Of a stretch of DNA of 64,000 nt, positions 9,551 to 18,482 are shown in pieces. The position numbers were made by a program, and so were the translations under genes. Every line of letters begins with the position of its first letter. The stretch's first letter is position 1. The stretch covers positions 18,467-82,466 of the forward strand of contig CABZHU010000002.1 in assembly GCA_902525575.1 (NCBI GenBank), read 5' to 3'. The DNA is from an uncultured Pelagibacteraceae bacterium (GTDB taxonomy: Bacteria > Pseudomonadota > Alphaproteobacteria > Pelagibacterales > AG-422-B15). A model generated the notes under the pieces. It had not been told where the DNA came from and did no database searches. It worked only from the letters and a program-made list of their open reading frames with translations.

Positions 9551-10843
9551 ATGGCCAATAAAGATTTTAAAGTAGCAGATATTGAACAAGCCGAATTTGG
9601 TAGGAAAGAAATATCTTTAGCTGAGACAGAGATGCCAGGTCTTATGGCACTCAGGGATGAGTATAAGGGCCAGAAACCGCTAGATGGTGCAAGGATAGTT
9701 GGCTGTCTTCACATGACTATACAAACTGCAGTCTTAATTGAAACTTTAGTAGAATTGGGAGCAGACGTTAGATGGTCATCCTGTAATATTTTTTCAACAC
9801 AAGATCATGCTGCTGCTGCAATAGCTAAAGCGGGCATTCCGGTTTTTGCCTGGAAAGGAGAAACAGAAGAAGAGTATTGGTGGTGTGTTCGACAAACTAT
9901 TGAGGGAAAAGAAGGATGGAAACCTAATTTAATATTAGATGATGGTGGAGATCTTACAGGACTTATGCATAAAGAATATAAAGAGTTGCTTCATGATGTA
10001 AAAGGGCTTTCCGAAGAAACTACCACTGGGGTGTTAGCGCTTAAAAAGATGGAAATTGATGGAACTCTTATGGTACCAGCAATAAATGTCAATGACTCTG
10101 TGACTAAATCTAAATTTGATAATCTTTATGGTTGTAGAGAGAGTTTAGTGGATGGCATTAAAAGAGCAACTGATGTGATGATGTCAGGAAAGGTTGCGAT
10201 CGTTGCCGGGTTTGGAGATGTTGGAAAAGGAAGCGCAGCTTCATTACGACAAAGTGGTGCAAGAGTAATGGTTACTGAAGCAGATCCAATATGTGCATTG
10301 CAAGCAGCAATGGAAGGTTATGAAGTTGTTACAATGGATGATATGATAAAAGAAGCAGACATTGTCGTAACTGCTACAGGTAACAAAGATATTGTAACTG
10401 CCGATCATATGAGAGAAATGAAGGATAGAGCAATACTATGTAACATTGGACACTTCGATAACGAAATTCAAGTTGAGGCGCTAAAAAACTATAAATGGGA
10501 TGAAATAAAACCTCAGGTTCATGAAATTACTCTTCCTAGTGAAAAGAGAATTATTTTACTAGCAGAGGGTAGATTGGTTAATCTTGGTTGTGCAACAGGT
10601 CATCCTAGTTTTGTTATGAGCGCATCATTTACAAACCAGGTTACTGCTCAAATTGAACTTTGGAACAATCCTGAAAAGTATGAGAAAAAAGTTTATGTAC
10701 TTCCAAAACATTTAGATGAGAAGGTGGCAAGACTTCATTTGGAAAAAGTAGGCGCGAAACTCACAAAATTATCTAAAGAACAAGCTGATTATATAAGTGT
10801 TACTCCCGAAGGGCCTTATAAGCCTGAAGCTTATAGATACTAA
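9551..10843 (+). CDS. ahcY: S-adenosylhomocysteine hydrolase
   Basis: 430 residues. It reversibly splits S-adenosylhomocysteine into adenosine and homocysteine, removing the product inhibitor of methyltransferases. The NAD-binding loop 'GFGDVGKG' is at 220-227. Substrate residues lie in '[15 protein letters not shown]' (76 onward) and '[11 protein letters not shown]' (Lys/Asp pair near 186-190). The C-terminal 'YKPEAYRY' ending is typical, with Lys and Tyr contributing to the neighbour's NAD site in the tetramer. I saw no SAH riboswitch in the 46-base leader. Confidence 0.98.
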   Translation: MANKDFKVADIEQAEFGRKEISLAETEMPGLMALRDEYKGQKPLDGARIVGCLHMTIQTAVLIETLVELGADVRWSSCNIFSTQDHAAAAIAKAGIPVFAWKGETEEEYWWCVRQTIEGKEGWKPNLILDDGGDLTGLMHKEYKELLHDVKGLSEETTTGVLALKKMEIDGTLMVPAINVNDSVTKSKFDNLYGCRESLVDGIKRATDVMMSGKVAIVAGFGDVGKGSAASLRQSGARVMVTEADPICALQAAMEGYEVVTMDDMIKEADIVVTATGNKDIVTADHMREMKDRAILCNIGHFDNEIQVEALKNYKWDEIKPQVHEITLPSEKRIILLAEGRLVNLGCATGHPSFVMSASFTNQVTAQIELWNNPEKYEKKVYVLPKHLDEKVARLHLEKVGAKLTKLSKEQADYISVTPEGPYKPEAYRY

Positions 10844-10870
10844 TTAACATTTTTAAGATATTATTTTCTC

Positions 10871-11314
10871 ATGCTTCTGAAGAATGAAGGTGATACTGAG
10901 AAACTCGCCAAAAGACTAGTTAAACTGTCAAAAAAAGAGAATACAGTTATATGTTTAAATGGGGATTTAGGTTCAGGAAAGACTACGTTTACAAGATATT
11001 TCATAAGAAATTTTTTTAAGGGTTTAGAAATTAAAGAAATTCCAAGCCCAACATTTACTCTATTGCAAGTTTATGAGAATGATGGCCATACAATAAATCA
11101 TTATGATTTTTATCGATTAAAAAATTCTAGTGAGCTATTTGAACTTAATTTTGGTGAGGCATTAACTGACGATGTCTGCTTGATTGAATGGGCAGATAAA
11201 TTTGAAGAAATATTACCAATTGACCGTATCCAACTTAATTTTCAAATCAAAAGCAAGGTTTCAAGAAGTGTACAAATCTCTTTAAGAGGAAAATTTAAAA
11301 ATCAAAAGTATTAG
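10871..11314 (+). CDS. tsaE: tRNA threonylcarbamoyladenosine biosynthesis ATPase TsaE
   Basis: 147 residues. TsaE is the ATPase partner of TsaB/TsaD in making t6A37 on ANN-decoding tRNAs. The P-loop 'GDLGSGKTTF' is at 31-40; 'SPTFTLLQVY' (switch) and 'LIEWADKFEEILP' are family signatures. It opens a tight row with the two cell-wall recycling genes: its stop is immediately followed by the next ATG, an arrangement common in alphaproteobacteria. Confidence 0.95.
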   Translation: MLLKNEGDTEKLAKRLVKLSKKENTVICLNGDLGSGKTTFTRYFIRNFFKGLEIKEIPSPTFTLLQVYENDGHTINHYDFYRLKNSSELFELNFGEALTDDVCLIEWADKFEEILPIDRIQLNFQIKSKVSRSVQISLRGKFKNQKY

Positions 11315-12295
11315 ATGAATAATCGAGATTTAGAACTTCATAGTTTTGTCCGTAACTGTGGCTTCAAAGGAGAGGATATTATTTCTGTTAAAAATGATGC
11401 TTCCTTTAGAAGATATTATCGTATCAAAAATAAAAATTTGATTGTTATGGATGCACCCCCTGATAAAGGGGAGTCAATTGAACAATTTAGAATTGTAGCT
11501 GACATCATTCATACCTTTAATCTAAGTGCGCCACAAATAGAGTCTTTCGATACAAAAAATGGATTTATGTTACTTGAAGATTTTGGACAAACATCATTTT
11601 CAAATATTCTTAACAAAGATAATGAGAGTGAATTATATAAAAAAGCCATTGAGGTATTAATAGAAATTTATCAACAATCAAAAAGTAAAGAAAAAAAACT
11701 TAGTAACTTAAAAAGTTATTCTATAGATTTGCTTGTGAATGAGTCATTACTATTTATAGATTGGTATTTTGAAAAAATAAATGGTGAGTTAGTTAGCAGT
11801 AATCAAAAAAAAGAATTTATTCAAATTTTAAATGATTTTCATAATAATATAAAACCACAATCATCGACTTTAGTATTAAGAGACTATCACGTAGACAATT
11901 TATTTTATTTAAATAATCAAAAGTCTTTAAAGCAAGTCGGTTTAATTGATTTTCAAGACGCCGTGATCGGTTCTCCAATATATGATTTAGTATCCTTACT
12001 TGAGGATGTAAGAAGGCCACTTAAGAGAAATTTACAAAAAAAATTATTAGAGTTTTACATAAAAGCTATAAATATAAACGCGGAGGATGCAGAGCGAGAA
12101 ATGAGGTTCTTTTCAATTCAGAGAAATTTGAAAATATTAGGTATTTTTCAGAGACTTTCCATAAGAGATAAAAAAGATAGTTATCTAAAATATTTGCCAA
12201 ATGCTGTAAAACTTTTAAGAAGAAATTTACAAGATCCATTTTTCAGTAATCTTGTACATTGGTTAAAGCAATTTAAAAATCATGAACTAATATGA
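11315..12295 (+). CDS. amgK: Anomeric MurNAc/GlcNAc kinase (APH fold)
   Basis: 326 residues with an aminoglycoside-phosphotransferase fold. Catalytic loop 'RDYHVDN' gives Asp190, His192, Asp194 and Asn195; the metal-binding 'IDFQD' has Asp212. In the AmgK family the enzyme phosphorylates the anomeric hydroxyl of N-acetylmuramate or N-acetylglucosamine, allowing recycled muropeptide sugar to re-enter UDP-MurNAc synthesis and bypass the fosfomycin-sensitive MurA step. The assignment rests on the fold plus the four-base overlap with the MurU-like gene downstream and tsaE upstream. Confidence 0.85.
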   Translation: MNNRDLELHSFVRNCGFKGEDIISVKNDASFRRYYRIKNKNLIVMDAPPDKGESIEQFRIVADIIHTFNLSAPQIESFDTKNGFMLLEDFGQTSFSNILNKDNESELYKKAIEVLIEIYQQSKSKEKKLSNLKSYSIDLLVNESLLFIDWYFEKINGELVSSNQKKEFIQILNDFHNNIKPQSSTLVLRDYHVDNLFYLNNQKSLKQVGLIDFQDAVIGSPIYDLVSLLEDVRRPLKRNLQKKLLEFYIKAININAEDAEREMRFFSIQRNLKILGIFQRLSIRDKKDSYLKYLPNAVKLLRRNLQDPFFSNLVHWLKQFKNHELI

Positions 12296-12987
12296 TCGAT
12301 ACTGCAATTATTCTAGCCGCAGGTCTTGGGAAAAGAATGAGAAATTTTGATCCTATTATTCCTAAACCATTAATTAAGGTCAACAATAAACCATTTATTC
12401 AATATGCAATCGATTTACTTAATGAAATTAGAACAAAAGAAATTATCATAAATGTTCACTATAAGTCAGACGAGATATTGAAATTTATACACAGCTTAAG
12501 CCAAAATAATATCATAGTCTCAGATGAGTCAGATTTACTTTTAGATACTGGAGGCGGCATTAAGAAAATATTTGATAAACATAATATTAATAAATCTCTG
12601 GTTTTAAATAGCGATGTTATATGGGGTCACTCAGATAAGAAATTAATTGTAGACATGATAAATAGTTATCCAGAAAAGGCCGAAGCATTTCTTGGTTTGG
12701 TACCTAAACGAAACTTGAAATCGTTCAAAGGTAAGGGCGATTTTTGTAAATTAAATAATAATGATCTAATAAGATACGACGAAAGTTCTGAGCCATATGT
12801 TTATATTGGCGCTCAAATTATATGTCAAAATGCATTTAACGGTATTGAAAAAGAGGTATTTTCTGTCAATGAAGCTTGGAATTCATGTATTAGCAAAAAA
12901 ACTCTGAAGGGCTACCAATTTAATACAAACGCACTACATTTAGGAACAGCTGAGTCTTTGAAAGAATATTTGAGTCATGATAAATAA
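12292..12987 (+). CDS. murU: N-acetylmuramate-1-phosphate uridylyltransferase MurU
   Basis: 231 residues. The N-terminal nucleotide-binding signature is 'AAGLGKRM' (9-16), followed by 'PKPLIKVNNKPFIQY'. Metal-binding Asp is in 'LVLNSDVIW'. The family joins UTP and MurNAc-1-phosphate to give UDP-MurNAc. Start ATG overlaps the amgK stop (ATGA), so the two are translationally coupled. A glucose-1-phosphate or mannose-1-phosphate nucleotidyltransferase is the alternative reading, but the amgK neighbour favours MurU. Confidence 0.85.
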   Translation: MIDTAIILAAGLGKRMRNFDPIIPKPLIKVNNKPFIQYAIDLLNEIRTKEIIINVHYKSDEILKFIHSLSQNNIIVSDESDLLLDTGGGIKKIFDKHNINKSLVLNSDVIWGHSDKKLIVDMINSYPEKAEAFLGLVPKRNLKSFKGKGDFCKLNNNDLIRYDESSEPYVYIGAQIICQNAFNGIEKEVFSVNEAWNSCISKKTLKGYQFNTNALHLGTAESLKEYLSHDK

Positions 12988-13579
12988 ATTAATACAGAAA
13001 ACTATAATAATAATTTTATTTTTTAATGTGTTTAGCATTAGTTTTGCTGAAGATGATCAAAATCTTGCAAACTTCATTATAAGAAATTATGAAACTGCTG
13101 CTCTTCCAACAGTTGGAAATAGTGAAGCAGATTATACAATTATAGAGTTTTTTGATTATAGATGTGGTTACTGTTCAAAGCAGGCTAATGATTTTCAAAA
13201 GCTATTGAAAAATACAGATAATGTTAAAATAATTTATATGGAATGGCCAATATTTGGAGATATATCTGTTACAGCCGCTAAGATTGCCCTCATTGTTTGG
13301 CAAAGACATCCTAAATTGTATTTTGAAATCCATAATCAGTTTATGCAGCTTGGTCCAAAGATGAAAAAAGTAAGTATTGTCGACATACTAAATAAAATTG
13401 ATTTAAATGGTGAAGAAATATTTCAAGAAGCTGCCAGTCAAAATTCAAATGACATCATAGAGGCAAATATGAAATTAGCAAAAAGTTTGGGGCTTCGTGG
13501 AACACCTGCTTCGATTGTAAATGATTCTATTTATCCTGGTTATCTTCAATATAAGACGTTAGAAGCATTAATTAAGTAA
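12977..13579 (+). CDS. Secreted DsbA-like thiol:disulfide oxidoreductase
   Basis: 200 residues. Residues 1-24 form a signal peptide with a long hydrophobic core ending 'SISFA-ED'. The thioredoxin-fold active site is 'CGYC' (63-66), the cis-Pro is in 'RGTPAS', and the helical insertion typical of DsbA lies between. The protein probably acts in the periplasm, either oxidising or, as in the ScsC/DsbG-like branch, isomerising disulfides. It overlaps murU by 11 bases. No DsbB or DsbD partner is visible in the window. Confidence 0.88.
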   Translation: MINKLIQKTIIIILFFNVFSISFAEDDQNLANFIIRNYETAALPTVGNSEADYTIIEFFDYRCGYCSKQANDFQKLLKNTDNVKIIYMEWPIFGDISVTAAKIALIVWQRHPKLYFEIHNQFMQLGPKMKKVSIVDILNKIDLNGEEIFQEAASQNSNDIIEANMKLAKSLGLRGTPASIVNDSIYPGYLQYKTLEALIK

Positions 13580-13607
13580 TTATTAGATATATTGTTTTAA
13601 GAACACA

Positions 13608-13636
13608 CTTGAAAATATTTGAGAATATACTTATTC
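13608..13636 (+). promoter_or_regulatory. Possible sigma-32 (heat-shock) promoter for hspQ
   Basis: CTTGAAA at 13608-13614 and CTTATTC at 13630-13636, with 18 bases between the CTTG core and the -10-like element. This resembles the alphaproteobacterial RpoH pattern CTTG-N17/18-CYTATNT. It ends only 9 bases before the hspQ ATG, which would give a nearly leaderless transcript. This is suggested by position upstream of a heat-shock gene, not proven. Confidence 0.4.
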
Positions 13637-13645
13637 TTTTCTTAA

Positions 13646-13972
13646 ATGATCAATAAAGCAAAATTCCAAATCGGCTCGATAGTAAAGCACAAGTATTTTG
13701 ATTTTCGTGGCGTTATATTTGATGTTGATCCAGAATTTAATAATACCGAAGAATGGTATCAGTCAATACCTATGCAAGTTCGTCCAAGAAAAGATCAGCC
13801 CTTTTATCATTTACTCGCTGAAGCTCCAAGTCAACCATCTTATGTTGCGTATGTTTCTCAACAAAACTTATTAGTTGATGAGTCAGATGACCCTGTAACA
13901 CATCCTTTGCTGGACGAGATGTTTGAGGGAATTAAAAATGGCAAATATATTTCCAAAGCAAAGCACAATTAA
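13646..13972 (+). CDS. hspQ: Heat shock protein HspQ
   Basis: 108 residues. The segments 'FQIGSIVKHKYFDFRGVIFDVDPEF', read here in pieces, together with 'WYQSIP', 'QPFYHLLAE' and 'AYVSQQNL', are the conserved core of the HspQ/YccV hemimethylated-DNA-binding-like family. In enterobacteria HspQ is a Lon specificity factor and promotes turnover of mutant DnaA; in this lineage the role is inferred. The family is usually about 105-110 residues, so it is full length. Confidence 0.92.
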   Translation: MINKAKFQIGSIVKHKYFDFRGVIFDVDPEFNNTEEWYQSIPMQVRPRKDQPFYHLLAEAPSQPSYVAYVSQQNLLVDESDDPVTHPLLDEMFEGIKNGKYISKAKHN

Positions 13973-13984
13973 AATTGTATCTAT

Positions 13985-14530
13985 ATGCGTGGGTCTTTAA
14001 AACAAGTATTTGAACTCGGACCTTTAGTTGTCTTTTTTTATTTTTTTATTAAAACAGGTCAAATTCAAGAAGCTATTCTTCCTTTGATGATTGCTGCAGG
14101 TATTGCAATTGCTGGATCATACTTAATAGAAAGAAAAGTATCTCCAATGTTATTATTCAGCACTATTTTGATATTTGTTTTTGGTGGATTGACGATTTAT
14201 TTTAATGATCCGTTCTTTATTAAGTTTAAAGTAACACTTGTAAACTTAATCTTTTCTCTAGCATTATTTATAGGTTTGTATTTTAACAAACCTTTATTAA
14301 AAAATCTCATGGGCTCAGCAATAAATTTAACCGATTATGGTTGGACAAATTTAAGTAAAAGATGGGGGTATTTCTTTCTATTTTTAGCTGCTACAAATGA
14401 GGTAGTTTATAGGAATTTTTCTGATGCTGTATGGGTAAACTTCAAGCTTTTTGGTATTATGGGGCTCACCTTTATATTTATCTTTTCTCAAGTATTTTTT
14501 ATTCAGAAAAACCTTTTAGATAATCAATAA
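13985..14530 (+). CDS. yciB: Inner-membrane septation protein A (YciB/IspZ)
   Basis: 181 residues with five hydrophobic segments. 'LGPLVVFFYFF', 'ERKVSPMLLFSTILIFVFGGLTIYF' in pieces, 'FIKFKVTLVNLIFSLAL' and 'GWTNLSKRWGYFFLFLAATNE' are strong YciB family signatures. It is an inner-membrane protein that helps envelope integrity and septation. It begins 12 bases after hspQ. Its stop overlaps the convergent dioxygenase gene by seven bases. Confidence 0.93.
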   Translation: MRGSLKQVFELGPLVVFFYFFIKTGQIQEAILPLMIAAGIAIAGSYLIERKVSPMLLFSTILIFVFGGLTIYFNDPFFIKFKVTLVNLIFSLALFIGLYFNKPLLKNLMGSAINLTDYGWTNLSKRWGYFFLFLAATNEVVYRNFSDAVWVNFKLFGIMGLTFIFIFSQVFFIQKNLLDNQ

Positions 14531-15360
14531 GGACGGTCTCCTAATACCGCAATTCTGTCCATTATTCTTTCATGCCCAAGACCTCTGCCAGGAAAAAAAT
14601 CTGCTATTGCGTAGTGAATTACACTACGATTATCCCATATTGCTACATTATTTTCGGACCATGTGTATCTACATGTTAAATCTAGACGTGATTGATGTTC
14701 AAATATTTTAGAGAGTATTTCATTGCTCTCAGATTCTTCTAGTCCTTCAATTTTTTTTGTATAGGTCCAATTTACAAATAATATTTTTTTTCCTGTTTCA
14801 GGATGGGTTCTTACAATTGGATGGTGATTGGAATATTCCTCAGCATCATTGCCATTACTTTCAAAATATTTATATTCATCTATAAAGAAACCCGCACCAA
14901 GAGAAAAGTGTTCAGCTCTTTTATCTTTAATAATATCTTTTATTTCTTTATCCAGCGTCTCCCAAGCCAATTCCATATTTGCAAAAACTGTGTCACCGCC
15001 TACTGGTGGTATTTTAATTGATTTTAGTATGACAGCTTTTGTAGGATTTACATTGTAGCTAACGTCACTGTGCCATCCTTCACCCCATTGGTTTTTCTCT
15101 TCTGCACCTTTAATCAGTCTTGTTATTTCTGGATAACCTTCTCTTCCTTTAACATAAGCGTGTTCTTCAATAGGACCAAAAAATTTTGCAAATCTTATTT
15201 GTTCTTCAGGAGTAATGTTTTGGTCTCTAAAAAAAATAACTTTATGTTCAAGTAATAATTCATTTACAGTATTAAATATTTCTTTATTGATATTATTTAG
15301 AGATATGCCAGAAATTTCTGCTCCTAATGCACCTGAAAGAAGTTTAACGTTCATACTCAA
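14524..15360 (-). CDS. TauD/TfdA-family 2-oxoglutarate dioxygenase
   Basis: 278 residues, full length for the family. The iron triad is visible: His97-x-Asp99 ('GWHSDVSY') and His249 ('SVIHYA'), with Arg265 in 'HERIMDR' positioned for the 2-oxoglutarate carboxylate. Such enzymes hydroxylate small substrates (taurine, 2,4-D, sulfate esters, carnitine precursors), giving succinate and CO2. The substrate is not evident. The nearby DMT exporter and an alkylsulfatase-like gene could hint at sulfur or organosulfate use, but no transporter pair typical of tauABC is present. Confidence 0.9.
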   Translation of the reverse strand: MSMNVKLLSGALGAEISGISLNNINKEIFNTVNELLLEHKVIFFRDQNITPEEQIRFAKFFGPIEEHAYVKGREGYPEITRLIKGAEEKNQWGEGWHSDVSYNVNPTKAVILKSIKIPPVGGDTVFANMELAWETLDKEIKDIIKDKRAEHFSLGAGFFIDEYKYFESNGNDAEEYSNHHPIVRTHPETGKKILFVNWTYTKKIEGLEESESNEILSKIFEHQSRLDLTCRYTWSENNVAIWDNRSVIHYAIADFFPGRGLGHERIMDRIAVLGDRPY

Positions 15361-15384
15361 ATCTACTTTTTTTAGAAAAAATTG

Positions 15385-16263
15385 TCATTCTTTATGTTTC
15401 TCAGCTTCAAGAAATTGATCAATCAGTCTCCAGAGGACAAAAGAAAAGACAATTAATCCACCAATCAGTTCAATATAAGGAGGTGTTTCACCTACACCGA
15501 TCCACGCCCATAGTGGAGCCAATACTGGTTCAAGAAGTACATAAAGTGCAGCTCTATGTGGGGGTATATATCTTGATCCAATTGTGATTAATAAAAATCC
15601 TAACCCTACTTGGAATGCGCCCATAAAAAGAACGATAAACAAGTCTTCCATGCTAATTGAATAATCTGGAATGATGGCTAGACCTACAAATAACACAAAG
15701 AGACCTGAGAGAAAGACAGAAGGAACATAATCGACGTCAGGCTTGCTATTAATCATTGTTAATTGAATTGCAAAACAAATTGGGACAAATAAAATAATTA
15801 TATTTCCAAAATTATTAGCCGAACCTAATCCTTGAGAGAACATTATAGCAATTCCAAACATCGATCCTGCTATTGCGATGATAGTTTTAGTACCTATTAT
15901 TTTTTTTAAGAAAAAATAACTTGCGAAGGCTGCAAATAAAGGGCCCGTACTCATTATAAATACAGCGTTAGCAACGGTTGTATTGCTCATCCCAAAAACA
16001 AAAAAAATATTACTAAAACCTAGAACAAACATTAGTATTATTCCTCTGCTTCCAATATTGATAAATGCCTTAGGGGTCTGAGATTTATACTTAAATAAAA
16101 TATAAATAAGTGCCACTAGTGAGAACGTTATTGATCGGTAGGATGTTATCTGTATCGTTGATGCTTCATCAACAAGCCTAATCAGAAGCCCTCCAAAACT
16201 AAGAAAGAAACCTGCAGCTAATAAGCATAAAGTTCCAAAAATTTCATTGTTGTATTTGTTCAT
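15385..16263 (-). CDS. EamA-family (DMT) transporter
   Basis: 292 residues with ten hydrophobic segments in two EamA repeats (about 12-145 and 160-285). Conserved marks are 'FSFGGLLIRL'-like TM1, 'ANAVFIMSTGPLFAAFASYFFL' in pieces, and 'ALYVLLEPVLAPLWAWIGVGETP' in the second repeat. Probably an exporter of metabolites or amino acids in the inner membrane; substrate unknown. It lies 24 bases upstream of the dioxygenase gene on the same strand, so the two are likely co-transcribed from the divergent 16264-16302 spacer. Confidence 0.9.
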   Translation of the reverse strand: MNKYNNEIFGTLCLLAAGFFLSFGGLLIRLVDEASTIQITSYRSITFSLVALIYILFKYKSQTPKAFINIGSRGIILMFVLGFSNIFFVFGMSNTTVANAVFIMSTGPLFAAFASYFFLKKIIGTKTIIAIAGSMFGIAIMFSQGLGSANNFGNIIILFVPICFAIQLTMINSKPDVDYVPSVFLSGLFVLFVGLAIIPDYSISMEDLFIVLFMGAFQVGLGFLLITIGSRYIPPHRAALYVLLEPVLAPLWAWIGVGETPPYIELIGGLIVFSFVLWRLIDQFLEAEKHKE

Positions 16264-16302
16264 ATTTTAGTTCAAAATTAATTTACCAAACAAATTCATT
16301 AA

Positions 16303-18024
16303 ATGATCAGTAATTTAAAAATAATTTTATTAAGCTTATTTTTTCTTATCTCATGTAGTGATCAAAATCAGTCTAATGAGACATTAGACTCTGATCAAGG
16401 CTTGTCTCAGAAACATAAATATGAGTTTAGGAAAGAATTAATTGAGGTAACAGACGACATTTTCGTAGGTGTTGGTTACGGTCTTGCCAACTCAATTATG
16501 ATTGAAACAGAAAATAATCTCGTAATTGTAGATACTTTAGGTTCTGTTGAAACTGCGACAGAATTAATCAAGGATTTTAGAAAAATTTCAGAAAAGCCAA
16601 TTAAAGCAATTATATACACTCACAATCACTTGGATCATTTAGGTGGAGCTAAAGTATTTTTTGATGAGGAATACACAGAAATATATGCACAAGAAAATAT
16701 AATTTATAATTTAGATAATATTGCTACAACAATTAGACCAATAATTTTTGAAAGATCATCGAGACAATTCGGGATTCCACTTCCAGAAGAGGAAATTGTT
16801 CATCAAGGCATAGGAGGATTCCTCGAAATTAATGATCAATCTACATTCGGACTTGTTAGGCCTAACATTCTTTTTGATGATCAAATGACGTTAAAAATTG
16901 ATGATCTCACATTAATGTTAGCCCATGTGCCCGGGGAAACAGATGATCATCTTTATGTATGGATACCTGAAAAAAAAGTTGTGATGGTTGGTGATAATTT
17001 TTATAGATCATTTGCAAATTTATACGCGATAAGAGGAACAAAATTTAGAAATCCAATGGAATGGGTTCATAGCCTTGATAAAATAAGGTTACTTAATGCA
17101 GAACATTTAGTCCCGAGTCACTCACGCCCTATTAGTGGAAAAGAAAATGTTTCAAAAGCCTTGACTGATTATAGAGATGGTATTCAGTTTGTTCATGACC
17201 AAACGATAAGATACATTAATAAGGGCTTAACACCTAATGAGATTGTGCAAAAAGTAAAACTTCCAAATCACTTAGCTGAGTCTCCTTACCTTCAACCTTT
17301 TTACGGATCAATATCCTCTTACATAAGATCAATTTTTAGTGGATACATAGGTTGGTTTAGTGGTAACATTTCTGATCTACATCCACTTTCTGCGACTGAA
17401 AGGGCACAAAAATTTGTCAATATAGCTAGGAAACAAACTAAAATTTCAGATGAGGCAGAAAGCGCTCTTACCAATGGAGAATATCAGTGGGCACTTGAGC
17501 TTGCAGATATTTTACTTGCTTTAGACCCTGACAGTACAAACGCAAAAAATATTAAGGCAAATGCTGCAGAAAAATTATCGCAATATCAGCTTGCTTCAAA
17601 TGATTACTATTTTTATAGAACTGTTGCGGGCGAATTAAGAAATGAGATTAATGTCGATCCCTCAACAGCAAATAGCGTAACCCCTGAACAATTGGAAGCT
17701 ACACCTATAGATGCAATAATGAATATACTTCCAGTCAATCTTAATTTAGAAAAATCCGAAGAAATAATAAAAACATATCAATTTTCGTTTACCGATAGCG
17801 AAGAAAAGTACTCTGTGTACGTAAGAAGGGGGGTTGCACAAATCAGTAAATATCCTGAGCCTAATGCAGAAATTAAAGTTATTACAGATCAGCAAACACT
17901 CAAAGAAGTTTTTGGTGGTTTAAAGAACTTAGCCGCTATATCACTTCTTTTAGCAAACAATACAATTAATGTAGAAGGCAGCAAGCTTGAATTTTTACAG
18001 TTTCTTGATTTATTTACGGATTAG
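16303..18024 (+). CDS. Alkylsulfatase-like metallo-beta-lactamase lipoprotein
   Basis: 573 residues. A lipobox 'LISC' (Cys18) follows a hydrophobic start, so it is probably lipid-anchored. The metal motif is 'THNHLDH' (106-112). A further His is in 'VPSHSRP', and 'LYAIRGTKFRNPMEW' is a class III (SdsA1/BDS1-like) alkylsulfatase signature. The C-terminus shows the alkylsulfatase dimerisation helices ('NGEYQWALELADILLALDP') and an SCP2-like lipid-binding region (about 465-573). The usual 'AEN' metal ligand reads 'GDN', and the 'HTLHN' segment is lost. It is also shorter than the usual roughly 650. It probably hydrolyses primary or secondary alkyl sulfates, but substrate and activity are uncertain. 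Confidence 0.85.
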   Translation: MISNLKIILLSLFFLISCSDQNQSNETLDSDQGLSQKHKYEFRKELIEVTDDIFVGVGYGLANSIMIETENNLVIVDTLGSVETATELIKDFRKISEKPIKAIIYTHNHLDHLGGAKVFFDEEYTEIYAQENIIYNLDNIATTIRPIIFERSSRQFGIPLPEEEIVHQGIGGFLEINDQSTFGLVRPNILFDDQMTLKIDDLTLMLAHVPGETDDHLYVWIPEKKVVMVGDNFYRSFANLYAIRGTKFRNPMEWVHSLDKIRLLNAEHLVPSHSRPISGKENVSKALTDYRDGIQFVHDQTIRYINKGLTPNEIVQKVKLPNHLAESPYLQPFYGSISSYIRSIFSGYIGWFSGNISDLHPLSATERAQKFVNIARKQTKISDEAESALTNGEYQWALELADILLALDPDSTNAKNIKANAAEKLSQYQLASNDYYFYRTVAGELRNEINVDPSTANSVTPEQLEATPIDAIMNILPVNLNLEKSEEIIKTYQFSFTDSEEKYSVYVRRGVAQISKYPEPNAEIKVITDQQTLKEVFGGLKNLAAISLLLANNTINVEGSKLEFLQFLDLFTD

Positions 18025-18034
18025 TTATTTATAA

Positions 18035-18481
18035 ATGGGACAAAAACAATCTTACATTCTTGGCTTATTTGGCCTCATACCATTTATCATAATTTTTTTG
18101 ATGTATTTTATCTCTCCTCCAAATGATGAAATATATGATTTAATGATATTTATTTATATTGCTTATGCTGCAATCATTTCATCTTTCTTGGGGGGTATAC
18201 AGTGGGGACTAATAACAGCCTTTGCGGACAAAATTTTTTACGTTTTCACTCCACTCTTAATAACAGTAATTCCAGCGCTAATCTCTTGGGCTGCATTATT
18301 GTCTTTAGAAAATTTAAAACTTTCTTTGGTACTATTACTTATTAGCTATGTTATTTCTCTTTTACATGATTACTATCTTTATCAACAGCTAAAGATTACA
18401 CCACGCTGGTTCATTACAATGAAAGTCATACTTTCATTAACGGTTACAATGCTGACAATTATACTTATAATTTTTGTGTAA
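18035..18481 (+). CDS. DUF3429-type membrane protein
   Basis: 148 residues with about five hydrophobic segments. 'LGLFGLIPF' near the start and 'YAAIISSFLGGIQWGL' are the hallmarks of DUF3429, a family of small inner-membrane proteins common in proteobacteria with no known function. It follows the alkylsulfatase-like gene by ten bases and converges with the HupE-like gene with one base between stops. Confidence 0.8.
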   Translation: MGQKQSYILGLFGLIPFIIIFLMYFISPPNDEIYDLMIFIYIAYAAIISSFLGGIQWGLITAFADKIFYVFTPLLITVIPALISWAALLSLENLKLSLVLLLISYVISLLHDYYLYQQLKITPRWFITMKVILSLTVTMLTIILIIFV

Positions 18482-18482
18482 C

